A stretch of DNA of 64,000 nucleotides from Aminobacter anthyllidis (GTDB lineage: Bacteria > Pseudomonadota > Alphaproteobacteria > Rhizobiales > Rhizobiaceae). A model generated the notes under the pieces. The model was not told where the DNA came from. It did no database searches and was given only the letters and a program-made list of their open reading frames with translations. Positions 44,110 through 53,321 of this stretch are shown piece by piece (position 1 is the first letter of the stretch; each line of letters begins with the position of its first letter). The DNA is taken from positions 434,001-498,000 of the forward strand of contig NZ_JAFLWW010000004.1 in NCBI RefSeq assembly GCF_018555685.1, written 5' to 3'. The position numbers and the translations under genes are program-made.

Positions 44110-47100
44110 CTACCTTGTGTTGACCACCTCATGCACGACGGGCCACGGTCGACCAGAGGAGATATCCGGATGACGAGGACCAGCGTCAAAGCCACCTTGT
44201 TCGTCACGCTCGGCATCGATTTTTGTTAAATAGTCGACTGCGAATTCGGCCGTTTCTGGGTCAGTAGACTGGGTCATTACGTACAGCCCTTTGCGGAGTT
44301 CGGACAGATCACGTGGAATGAGAGAGTATGGCGATGAACCACTTCCAATAGGCTGGTGGAAGTACAGAATTTTGGAGCGAGTACTCCAGCCAAATTGACC
44401 AATGACACGGCGCCCTATCTCGTCTTGTGCAAGCTTGAGGAAGATAGCGTGATCTGCTCCAGCGAGAAGGATGCTGGCCAGCAGTGCTTTCTGTCGCTCA
44501 TCAGTTGCCTCGTCATACCGCGCTGGGAGGCTCTCACGCGCCTCTGGGGAGAGCGTCAGAAACAGTTCGTCAGGGTAGTCGAAGCGTGTGCCACGTTCGA
44601 TTGGCTTGTTACCGAATTTTCTTGCCGCGATTTCCAGCAGGAAATCCAGCGTTGCTGGGCCTGGATTCCTGAGCGTAAGAAATAGCTGATACTGGTCGAT
44701 CAACTTCGGGTATCGCGTTACAAGTCCGCGCAAAAGTTCAACGCGAAGAGTTTCCTCCAGATGGCGCAAGCTATTCAAGAGGTCCCGGATACGCCATTCC
44801 CTGAATTCGAACTTTGCGGCCATCGCGTCTAATCCGTCGAACAGCGAAAACGGCTGATCAGACACAGGCAGCAGTTCCAGCCAGGCGAACAACGGGTACA
44901 TGTCATTGTCCTGTATCCATTTGCGATCGCCATGCTCGGCCATGGCATCAGAGAGCCCTTTCATGATGATGCTGGCAGGCACGACAATGCCACCTACCGT
45001 CATGCGTTGCGCAAATTCGAGCCGCAGCTGGTTCGGTAAATCGGCTTGCACGATGTCGATCAGGAATGCCGTCCGGTCGCCATGCGGGAGCAGCACAGCG
45101 CAGCCGGCATACCGCGCCGCAAGCCCGAGTTCTTTGGGAGAGCCGCCATCTCGCACGGTCTCTGCAGCCTGGAGAAGTAACTCCGCGGTGTCGCAGCTCT
45201 GGGCGCGGTCCCTTGACCGGTTTGCGGCGGCACGAGCGAAGTCGGGCCATCCGCCGAACTTACGATTGTTATCGTCAGGCACTGGTTCGTTTCGCTGCTG
45301 CCAAATAATTTGGAGGCCGACAGCCGCTTCCAAACCGAAGTCTGCATCGAGAAGATGACGCTTCAGAACCGCTTCGGCATCATCGGTTCCGATGGTTGTT
45401 AGCATGATGCGATACTCTTGAACGTGAGACCAGCGCATCTCGTTTAGGGCCTTCTCGTTGGACCTGTTGGCCGCAAACGCTACCCTGGCCGCGCCAAGAC
45501 CCGCGAGGTCCGCCTCGATCATCTTGTCCAAAATGGGTACCTGACCCGCATCAGGGACGCGGCGCATGGCCCAAGTAAGCTTGGCCATGTCATGGCGCGA
45601 CGCCGACTTTTCGATAAGCTGCCGTCCCCATCCTTCTATCAGCTTGACGGCAGCTGGCCTGGTCGCAGAGGGCATCTGCAAATGCTCGATATCGCCTCCG
45701 CGACCGTGCCGGCTGATAATATCGGCGAGGTCGTGAATCTCGTCAGGAGTTCGCCCCTCTGCAAACTCCTGCAAGACATCGACTAGTACGCTTGCGCGTG
45801 TGCTTTCCAGCTTGTTTGCAAGCGTCTGCGAGGGTTTGTAGGCGGCCTCCGTCCTCTCGCCGTCTGCCTGGAACTTGCTTCTGGCATCAAGGTAGCGCAC
45901 GACCAACTCCCGGACGGTATTGTGCCCGGCGAGAAAACACACCACGCTCAGTCGATCGCTATTGTCGTCTTGCAGCGTCAGAGTTGCTACCGGATCATTG
46001 TCGGTAGGTTCGACGCCCTCCAGATACCGATGCGGCTGGTAGGGTACATCGAGAGCGTTCTCCACTCGCCATTTGAGTGCTACGGCGACCCGCCGCGGAA
46101 AGCGGATCCAGGCGTCGTGGGTGATGTGATGTCCGCGGTCCTTGAATGAGAACGCGGGGTCTTTCAGTTCACGCTCAACCGCAACCGCTGCTTCTTCGTC
46201 CGAAAGGCAGTCGAGCGCCCTCGCCAAGCGTGTCTCTGGCGATCCATCATCTGTAACTAGGGCTTTCCTCCTTTCCATCAGGTCGGCCAGTAGTTCTGGA
46301 TTTCGAACCCCGTCGAAGTAGCCCCTTTGTGCGACGGCTTGCGCCAGCTCCTTGCCAGAGGCTTGCAGAAGCTCCTCCATTTGCCGCGTGGCGGCACGGA
46401 AAGAGAGGCCTTGAAAGATGCGAAGCCTGATTTCCAGGCTGGGTTCATTCAATGCCATCGCGAGGACCACATCTATGGCCTCCCGATCGCCACGAAATGC
46501 CAATTCGGCGGCCAATGTCTCGCGAACCTTATCTGGCAATGCTGCAAAGTCCCGTGCGAGATGACCTCCGAGGACGGACGGATTGAATCGAGGGACGAGC
46601 CTCATCGCGCTCATCTGGTTCTGATCGTCGTCGCCAGACACGAGGGGCCAGACGATGTCGGCAAACTCGGCCCTCTTGCTCTGGATCATGAAACCCACAG
46701 CGCGGTCCAACCTGCCTTGCGCATGCCAGGCGCGCGCGAACCTTTCGACTCTGTTTCCGATGATCTCCCAGACAATTAGCCCCGATCGCGCGATAATTTG
46801 CGCAGCGAAAATTGGGTCGATACCGAGCAGCAGGTCCACGACTTTGGCGACCACCTTGGCACTCGCCTGGTCTTTTCGCGACATTCGCTCGCATGCGAAC
46901 AGGACCACTTCGCTCCAGCTGCGGTCGTTGAGCGCAACAATTGCAAGTGGATGCTCGAAGCTGAGGTTATCCCCTGCCACGACAAGGCGCGCCTCAAAGT
47001 CGAACGACGCACACCACTCTTGCAATTGCTGATGCTGGAAGACGTAGAGCTGGCTGTCCTGCCGGACCAGCAAGTGGCTGGCCACGAGGATGTCGAGGAC

Positions 47101-48573
47101 GTGAGGCGGGTTTGGTGCAGTTGAAATCTGCCCCTCAGACACTAGCTTTTCACCAGCACTCGATACAGCCGAACGCGCATCGCGATCGGGAATGGTCGGC
47201 GTGCCCGACATCTGGGCGGCCGCTGCGACGGCCGTGAGGTAGGTATGCTGGGCGTCATGCAACTCGCGGTGAAATAGCTCCTTGTTGGCGGGAATGGCTT
47301 CATGGGCCTCGACCATGCGGCGAAGCACTTCTTCCTTGGTCTCTGGCAACTTCCCCGAAGTGGTCGCCTCCATCAAAGCGCGCAGATACAGAGGTATGGT
47401 GACAAGGTCGCGCAAACCGACGGTACGCCAGGCCGCATCGAGCACACTGACGCCATCCGGCCCCCTTATGCCCTCCGCGACTTCGTGTTGTTGCTCGTCC
47501 GAGAGGGGTAGGATAGAGATGCGGCGTCCCGCGAGGGGAACGTCCAGCGCAGTCCTGCGGCTGCTCATCACCACGTTCAGCAGCGGAAACTGCGTTTCAA
47601 GCTCCTCCATCTCGTTGATGAGACGGCGGCGTGCTGCGTCAGGGACTTCGTTCCAGCCGTCCAGGATTAGGGCGAGCTCGCCATGGTCTGCCAAGAACTT
47701 GAGGTGCGCACTGGAGAGCACCTCGTAACCTCTACGCCTGGATGCCCAGTCGAACAGGCCCCTACCCGATTCGGCCCATACGCCAAGAGGTACGAACACC
47801 GGCACGGGACCGGCCTCGATCATCTTGCGGGCGATTTGGATGAGCGTTGTGGTCTTGCCAGTGCCCGGCGCCGACAGCAGCACGATATGCTGTGCAGCAG
47901 CGAGAACCTGAGCGAAGTGGCTTTGGTCCAAGTAGAGGACGTCCTCTACGTCCTCTACCATAAGCTTAAGTTCTACGGAGTGCTTTGGCCAGCTCCGACG
48001 CCGCTCGTAAGTTTCAATATCCGCCAGCGCCGCGGCGCGCACCTGCACTTTCACAGTCGCAAGGTCGGCATCTTGAGGCAGACCGAGCCGTGAAATGTAA
48101 GGCGCCAACTGCTGGATGAGTTCGTCCGACAACTGGGCGATGGTCGCTGGCCCTTTGCCGCTGGCAAGTTGCTGGAACGCACGTTCTTCCGCCTCGTGCT
48201 TCCACTTCTCCAGCTTGTTGAGTGTGAATTCCTTCGGGTTGTGGTCGATAAGGTGAGCATGATCGGCGCAGAGCCAGATTCCGTTGTCCGCACTCGCACG
48301 TTCGGCGGGGCTCTGATTGGAATCGTAGCGAGGCCCGCCAGGTGAGGCGGCCTTGATGTGGGCTGCAACGCCGATGATGTTCGTACCTTCTTCGCCTTTG
48401 CGTGGCCCGACGGTCAGCCGCTGGCACTGCGGGTTGGAACACAAGTAGCCGACGCGCTGGGCGAGCTGGATCTTAACCGTGGGCTTGAAGTCGTCGCGCC
48501 GGCGGGCCGCGACGACTGGCCTGGTGCCGTCTATCGGCGCAACGGCTTTGGGCGTCAAAAGCGAGTCGGGCAT
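44110..48573 (-). CDS. HNH nuclease-NACHT NTPase, bacterial STAND-type antiphage protein
   Basis: 1,487 residues. Residues 35-130 are an HNH endonuclease (CSNPQCQRLTVGP; GVAAHIKAASPGGPRYD with His72; SADNGIWLCADHAHLID with Asn97 and His105). Residues 200-480 are a NACHT NTPase: LLSAPGTGKTTTLIQIARK is Walker A at 233-250 and LALILDGWNEV is Walker B at 300-310. The remaining 900 residues are helical repeats, probably the sensor. This plan (effector, NTPase, repeats) is that of bacterial NACHT and Avs defence proteins, which cut DNA after sensing a phage protein. It is the last of three same-strand genes with a HEPN protein. The trigger is unknown. Confidence 0.85.
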   Translation of the reverse strand: MPDSLLTPKAVAPIDGTRPVVAARRRDDFKPTVKIQLAQRVGYLCSNPQCQRLTVGPRKGEEGTNIIGVAAHIKAASPGGPRYDSNQSPAERASADNGIWLCADHAHLIDHNPKEFTLNKLEKWKHEAEERAFQQLASGKGPATIAQLSDELIQQLAPYISRLGLPQDADLATVKVQVRAAALADIETYERRRSWPKHSVELKLMVEDVEDVLYLDQSHFAQVLAAAQHIVLLSAPGTGKTTTLIQIARKMIEAGPVPVFVPLGVWAESGRGLFDWASRRRGYEVLSSAHLKFLADHGELALILDGWNEVPDAARRRLINEMEELETQFPLLNVVMSSRRTALDVPLAGRRISILPLSDEQQHEVAEGIRGPDGVSVLDAAWRTVGLRDLVTIPLYLRALMEATTSGKLPETKEEVLRRMVEAHEAIPANKELFHRELHDAQHTYLTAVAAAAQMSGTPTIPDRDARSAVSSAGEKLVSEGQISTAPNPPHVLDILVASHLLVRQDSQLYVFQHQQLQEWCASFDFEARLVVAGDNLSFEHPLAIVALNDRSWSEVVLFACERMSRKDQASAKVVAKVVDLLLGIDPIFAAQIIARSGLIVWEIIGNRVERFARAWHAQGRLDRAVGFMIQSKRAEFADIVWPLVSGDDDQNQMSAMRLVPRFNPSVLGGHLARDFAALPDKVRETLAAELAFRGDREAIDVVLAMALNEPSLEIRLRIFQGLSFRAATRQMEELLQASGKELAQAVAQRGYFDGVRNPELLADLMERRKALVTDDGSPETRLARALDCLSDEEAAVAVERELKDPAFSFKDRGHHITHDAWIRFPRRVAVALKWRVENALDVPYQPHRYLEGVEPTDNDPVATLTLQDDNSDRLSVVCFLAGHNTVRELVVRYLDARSKFQADGERTEAAYKPSQTLANKLESTRASVLVDVLQEFAEGRTPDEIHDLADIISRHGRGGDIEHLQMPSATRPAAVKLIEGWGRQLIEKSASRHDMAKLTWAMRRVPDAGQVPILDKMIEADLAGLGAARVAFAANRSNEKALNEMRWSHVQEYRIMLTTIGTDDAEAVLKRHLLDADFGLEAAVGLQIIWQQRNEPVPDDNNRKFGGWPDFARAAANRSRDRAQSCDTAELLLQAAETVRDGGSPKELGLAARYAGCAVLLPHGDRTAFLIDIVQADLPNQLRLEFAQRMTVGGIVVPASIIMKGLSDAMAEHGDRKWIQDNDMYPLFAWLELLPVSDQPFSLFDGLDAMAAKFEFREWRIRDLLNSLRHLEETLRVELLRGLVTRYPKLIDQYQLFLTLRNPGPATLDFLLEIAARKFGNKPIERGTRFDYPDELFLTLSPEARESLPARYDEATDERQKALLASILLAGADHAIFLKLAQDEIGRRVIGQFGWSTRSKILYFHQPIGSGSSPYSLIPRDLSELRKGLYVMTQSTDPETAEFAVDYLTKIDAERDEQGGFDAGPRHPDISSGRPWPVVHEVVNTR

Positions 48574-48717
48574 GGGGGGAGGATATCGGAAAAAGCGGTC
48601 ACCGCGAATCTTCGAGTTTGTAAGTCCCGTGCTGAAGCGGGGAAAGAGGAGGACCCCAGCTGACCTTGACTATCGCCCTGAAGCGTTCGAACAGGAATGA
48701 GCGAAAAATGCTGGCAG

Positions 48718-50097
48718 CTACTCGTAGGCCAAATGGTAGTTCTGAACGAGCGGGTGGTTCCGCACGCGCTTTGTTCCCTCGGCGGACATTGGCAGGTTGA
48801 GGGCCGTCAGCAGATAGCAAAGTGCCTCCATCGCCTGCGTTGACTTGGAAAAGGCCCTGAATTCTTCATCGCTTTCCGGATCAAAATGTCCATGAGCTGC
48901 CTTGCCCCGAAACTGGATCGCCCTCTTTAGATGCGCTACCGTATTCTCCGGCATGATACCTATGCCAAGCTTTTGTTCGACCATCGCCACCAGGCGTTTG
49001 AACTGTTCTTCGGAGGACTCTGCTTTGAGGCGCCGGATGGCGCCGGCGATCCGGTCCTGGATTTTTGGGGAGTGACCGAGTTCTTGTGCCTTTTGCGCGG
49101 CAGTCACCGCAATCGCATCTACGTGGTGAGTTGGTAACACGCTCTGGGCTTGCGCGATGGGTATCTCTTCAAACCAGCGGCATGCATTGATGAGCCGCTC
49201 GGCCGAAATGACGTTCCTGAGCGACAAGCTCATCATCATCATTGCATAAGACTTCTTCCACTCATCAGCCCGGACCATCCAAATGACAAGGCATGCGCGC
49301 AACGCAGCTAGCTCTTCGTCATTCCAGGCACGGACAGGTGACCCTCCGACCCAAAGTTCGCCGGAGGCGATTTCTTCTTCTGGCCAGACATAGTGCACCT
49401 CATAGTCGCCACGATATGAGTCTGCTTCGATGGCAGCCATGGTCTCGGCGCGCGAAATGCGATCAATGCGGATGTTACCCGGCTTCAACTTCGCGCCCAG
49501 GCAGAATGAAAGGAAATGGACGTAGTTCGAGACGTGGCGGATATAGTCGTGAATGTTCTGGGGCTCGTCGAATTCGATCTCGAAGCTGGGCCAGAGTTCT
49601 TTCGGCGCATCGAAATCCATCCCATAGCGCGCCCCATATGATGCCCTGAGCCTCATATCGTCTGCGGCGTCTTCAAACAGCCTGAGATCCTCTACCTTGG
49701 GGTATCGCGTACTGCCTAGCGTCTCGACCTTGTCCCTATTGTGCAGAAGTTCCATCGAATGCTTAACGGTGAAACAGACCTTCTTCACCTTGTCGGAGAG
49801 GGTCCAGCGATCGTAGCCAATGACAGCGATGTTGGCGATGAGACTCTGATGGTAGATGGCGCGGTCGTGGCTATGTCTCGTACCGCTGCCCCTATCAACA
49901 CTTGAATGAAGGGAAACAACGTGACCTGTTTCCGCAATGAGGTATATCGGCGCCTCTGCGTCGACGTGAACGAGCTCATGATAGCTGTAGAGGTCTGTTC
50001 GGATGACGTCATCGGAAAGGAGAAGACTCCCGGCCAATTGTTTGCCTGTGACGTCTTCAATACAATGGACGGGTTTCCCCTTTTCAATATCGGGCAC
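48718..50097 (-). CDS. HEPN-domain protein, ApeA-like
   Basis: 459-residue protein. The N-terminal 200 residues resemble the ApeA N-terminal domain (GKQLAGSLLLSDDV; VSLHSSVDRGSG). The C-terminal part ends with a HEPN fold: HLKRAIQFRGKAAHGHFDPE has the R-x4-H motif (Arg397, His402) used by HEPN ribonucleases. ApeA is a known single-gene abortive anti-phage ribonuclease, so an RNA-cutting effector is a good guess. It lies 144 bases upstream of the HNH-NACHT gene on the same strand, and could be a partner or an independent system. Family assignment is moderate; the HEPN motif is visible. Confidence 0.65.
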   Translation of the reverse strand: MPDIEKGKPVHCIEDVTGKQLAGSLLLSDDVIRTDLYSYHELVHVDAEAPIYLIAETGHVVSLHSSVDRGSGTRHSHDRAIYHQSLIANIAVIGYDRWTLSDKVKKVCFTVKHSMELLHNRDKVETLGSTRYPKVEDLRLFEDAADDMRLRASYGARYGMDFDAPKELWPSFEIEFDEPQNIHDYIRHVSNYVHFLSFCLGAKLKPGNIRIDRISRAETMAAIEADSYRGDYEVHYVWPEEEIASGELWVGGSPVRAWNDEELAALRACLVIWMVRADEWKKSYAMMMMSLSLRNVISAERLINACRWFEEIPIAQAQSVLPTHHVDAIAVTAAQKAQELGHSPKIQDRIAGAIRRLKAESSEEQFKRLVAMVEQKLGIGIMPENTVAHLKRAIQFRGKAAHGHFDPESDEEFRAFSKSTQAMEALCYLLTALNLPMSAEGTKRVRNHPLVQNYHLAYE

Positions 50098-50360
50098 GAT
50101 TCCCCCTTGTAGTCACATCTCGCTCTTTCCGGCGCGCCGAATCGCGTCAAGAGGCAGACCGTCAGCTGTCCTCGAGACAGCGCACCGATTGCGCGCAAGA
50201 ACAACGCTTCCTTAGGACGGCCAAGTTCGATGACTGTCGGGAAGCTCGGAGAATTCGGCACAAGGGGCGTTACGAAGGGCCGCGTAGCTCCTTCATCCGA
50301 TACGTCACCATCCCGCACAGCGCGCTCTATTCATCCCCGCGTCGTCCGGCCAATGCGCTA

Positions 50361-51020
50361 TTATTTCGATGGACCGAACATTCCAGACTCAACCATCGAG
50401 AGATACATCTTCTTCAATGCAAGCGCCGTATCCTGGCTTACAAACAGCGAGGACCGATTGCCGTGCGGCTGCCCTAAAAGGTAGGCCCGCATGGTGTCCC
50501 AGGTTTCCGCCCGTTCCGCCCACGTCCAGCAAGGCAACTCTTGTTCGATCATCAATGGCACAGCGACGTGCTTGGGAATGAGATGGTTTGGCTCGATGCG
50601 TTTCGTCCACTCGCACCGGACGAGTATCGGCGTCGCCCCTTCGCTGTAGAAAGGGACGTTCAACCGTTCCGCAGTGATTGAAGCCGCCGCGTGAAACCCA
50701 AGCTTCTCCACAGAGTCGATCACAGCCTGACCATCGACATAGGGACAGGTGATGAAGCCATGCGCAAAGTAGCAGGTGTGGTCGAGGCCGGCATATCCGC
50801 ACCGTTCGCTAGGCCACATCTCAGGGTGCTGGCGGTCTTGCCGCATCACGAGCGGATGCCAGGTCGGGTAACTTTCTACCGCGGGACCGATTTCGGCGAT
50901 TATTTCCTCCAGCGCACGTTCTGATCTGATCCGCGTCGCTGGTTCAAAATGGCGTGAGATAAGATAGTTCTTCGCCTTTTCATATCCAGCCGCCGCCGCT
51001 TCATCCGCTCGAAATGCCAT
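50361..51020 (-). CDS. Hypothetical protein, first gene of the HEPN/HNH-NACHT group
   Basis: 219 residues from MAFRADEAAAAGYEKAKNYL; the ATG at 51020 has TGGAG upstream. The sequence has YPTWHPLVMRQD, CGYAGLDHTCYFAHGFITCP and MYLSMVESGMFGPSK, with several Trp, His and Cys residues but no motif I recognise. No signal peptide or membrane segment. It is followed at 263 bases by the HEPN gene on the same strand. A role as adaptor or as inhibitor of the downstream effectors is possible but unproven. Confidence 0.65.
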   Translation of the reverse strand: MAFRADEAAAAGYEKAKNYLISRHFEPATRIRSERALEEIIAEIGPAVESYPTWHPLVMRQDRQHPEMWPSERCGYAGLDHTCYFAHGFITCPYVDGQAVIDSVEKLGFHAAASITAERLNVPFYSEGATPILVRCEWTKRIEPNHLIPKHVAVPLMIEQELPCWTWAERAETWDTMRAYLLGQPHGNRSSLFVSQDTALALKKMYLSMVESGMFGPSK

Positions 51021-51066
51021 TGAAACTCCAAAAGTGCCTCGCCACTGCATGGATTTGATATAACCT

Positions 51067-51096
51067 GCACAAAATGGCAATATTGTGCGCAATATT
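51067..51096. promoter_or_regulatory. Repeat-rich promoter of the HEPN/HNH-NACHT group
   Basis: GCACAA and TTGTGC form a 6-base inverted repeat (51067-51088), and GCAATATT occurs twice 12 bases apart (51077-51084 and 51089-51096). The block is AT-rich and lies about 50-75 bases before the first gene, where an operator would be. Confidence 0.35.
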
Positions 51097-51348
51097 AAAA
51101 AACTCGCACATCGTCGGCATTTTTCCTGGAATTCATTTCTCCCACCATTGCGCGCGGTGGGGGGCCAAAACCGGAATGGATGAGTTCGAGAGAATTTTCG
51201 TTGAGGCGAGCTGTTTGACTGCTCGGGCATGGAGCGTCCGCTTTTAGCCAAATGTATTTATCAAAGCAGTCAGTCTGCTCTCGGCCCCTAGGCGGTGATG
51301 CTGGCGATCCGTTTCTCCATGGGCCAATCAAGGCCGAGGAGAACTCAC

Positions 51349-51980
51349 ATGGGTCACTCTCAATACGATGACGCTTGCCCTGAGCGCGCCGCTTGGAATG
51401 CAGGAAAGAAGTTAGGAGCCAAGCGTCCGCTGACACAGAAACAGATCTGGGCTGTTCGCTTCTTCCTCGATCGCGAGAGACGCATTCGGGACCGCGCGCT
51501 GTTCGATCTGGCAATCGACAGCAAGCTGCGCGGCTGCGACTTGGTCAAGATCAGGATCCGCGATCTGGTTGCGGGGGCAGAAATCCGGACCCGTGCCATT
51601 GTCGTTCAGCAAAAGACGGGCCGGCCGGTCCAGTTCGAGATCACCAGCGACGTAAGAGCCAGCCTTCTGGCTTGGCTTGAAAGGCGCGGAGGATCGGTCG
51701 ACGACTATGGATTCCCGAGCCGGATCAATCACGCCCGCCACATGAGCACGAGGCAGTACGCCCGCCTGGTTGACGAATGGGTCGCAGCGATTGGGCTGCG
51801 ACCAGAGGAGTATGGCACCCACTCGCTTCGTCGCACGAAGTCGTCGATGATCTACAAGGCGACTGGAATCTCCGCGCCATACAGATCCTGCTTAGCCACT
51901 CCAAGATCGAGAACACTGTCCGATATCTCGGCGTCGATGTGGAGGATGCGCTGCTCTTGGCCGAGCGAACTGAAATCTGA
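51349..51980 (+). pseudogene. Frameshifted phage-type tyrosine integrase
   Basis: Starts MGHSQYDDACPERAAWNAGK with a GGAGAACTCAC leader. The core reads DLAIDSKLRGCDLVKIRIRD and GTHSLRRTK, where the HxLR part is a catalytic arginine box. After MIYKATG the frame breaks: the next frame gives NLRAIQILLSHSKIENTVRY followed by LGVDVEDALLLAERTEI and stop, with the final catalytic tyrosine. A single missing A in the GGA(A)AT run explains it. The whole protein would be 210 residues, typical for the small rhizobial integrases of this type. Either a pseudogene or a programmed shift; the former is likelier. Confidence 0.75.
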
Positions 51981-52123
51981 CATTGAAGCGGTCATCCCCG
52001 ATGCATGGCGGATGACCGCCTCTGCTCCGTTCTGTCTGTCCTCGGGAGGTCTGTCGGTTATTGGGCAGCGCGCCTCGAAAGCGGGCGCAATGTGGCCCAT
52101 ATGCCTGCAACCAGCACCAATAA

Positions 52124-52909
52124 CTACGCCATATAACCACCATCGAGGACAAGCGGACTTCCGAGCATGAAGGACGCGGCGTCCGAACAAAGCCAGAGGA
52201 CGCCGTTAGCGACTTCATCGGTCGTGCCCAGCCGACTGATAGGTTCTTGCCCTATGATTTGGGCACCGATTTGCGCGTTCTTCCTTATGAAGTTTTCGAC
52301 CGGCGGTGTGCCTACCCACCCAGGGCAGATCGCAGTGATCCGGATACCGTCTTTGGCATGTTCAAGTGCTGCACTGCGCGTCAGTCCCAGGACTTCGTGC
52401 TTGGCGGCAGAATAGGGGGCGCCACCCAAGAGTGGGTATCCTCGGAGCCCATCAACAGATGAGTTATTGACGATTACTCCACGCCCCGCCTTGAGCATCG
52501 CCGGCAGTTGGTGGCGCATGCACAGAAAGACGGACGTAAGGTAGCCATTTATCGTCTTGCTCCACGCGTCTTCGGTCATATTTGCCACCGGAGACATTTT
52601 CCCGCCGCTGCCTGCATTGTTGAAGGCATAGTCAATCCGACCGTAGCCTTTCAGTATCGACGAAATGAGATTCTCGACCTCTCGACCGTCCGTGACATCG
52701 CACTCAACCCAACTCCCGCAGCCACTATCCATTAACGTGCTCAAGGCCTGCTTACCGCGCTTTTCATTGCGGCTGGCGATGATGACGGTCGCGCCCTCTC
52801 GGGCAAAAGCCTGCGCGGTTGCAAGGCCGATTCCAGTGCTTCCCCCGGTTACAAGCGCAACCTTGTCGGTCATCTCAGGGTATCGTTTGGGCGGCACATC
52901 AACGGTCAT
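52124..52909 (-). CDS. Short-chain dehydrogenase/reductase
   Basis: 261-residue NAD(P)-dependent oxidoreductase of the classical SDR type. It has ALVTGGSTGIGLATAQAF as the cofactor loop, NNAGSGG, the catalytic Ser in VNNSSVDGL, YSAAK with Tyr and Lys, and ICPGWVGTP. The start at 52909 follows AGGAGC. Substrate unknown. It has no evident link with the neighbouring integrase or DUF2235 genes, and the region on both sides looks rearranged. Confidence 0.88.
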   Translation of the reverse strand: MTVDVPPKRYPEMTDKVALVTGGSTGIGLATAQAFAREGATVIIASRNEKRGKQALSTLMDSGCGSWVECDVTDGREVENLISSILKGYGRIDYAFNNAGSGGKMSPVANMTEDAWSKTINGYLTSVFLCMRHQLPAMLKAGRGVIVNNSSVDGLRGYPLLGGAPYSAAKHEVLGLTRSAALEHAKDGIRITAICPGWVGTPPVENFIRKNAQIGAQIIGQEPISRLGTTDEVANGVLWLCSDAASFMLGSPLVLDGGYMA

Positions 52910-53321
52910 ATGTTTGCTCCTAAAGCAGAACGACCGATTAGGCGGTCCGATCTGCCGATAACGTCGGCATCAGATATGACCGATGGCTACACGCACTGGC
53001 AATGTCAGCTTTCCGGGCCTGCAAATGTCGCGATGTACGTCCGACAAGGGTCGGAAGCCGTCGCAGAGCTCATTTCACCTTCAATGGCAGCTATTCGACC
53101 TCGACGCCCGAAAGCGGAACGTCCGGATACGGCCCCGATGCTGCCGGGTCGCAACGCGCCCTCATATTGGCCGTAGCGATTGGCTTCGAAATCCCCCGAA
53201 AGCGGACACTGTCGGCGCTGGTGGAGCGAGCTACGTTGGTATCATCGAAGAGAACGATCTTTGTAAAACAACCTGCACCGTGTAATTGTACGCGCAAGAT
53301 TCGAGCCAGAGAGAGGGCCGA
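52910..53321. other. 412-base gap with GAAAGCGGAC-like scraps
   Basis: No supported gene. CGAAAGCGGAACGTCCGG near 53109 and CGAAAGCGGACACT near 53201 repeat a motif seen in other gene-poor gaps of this window. The last bases are the leader of the DUF2235 gene. Confidence 0.45.
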
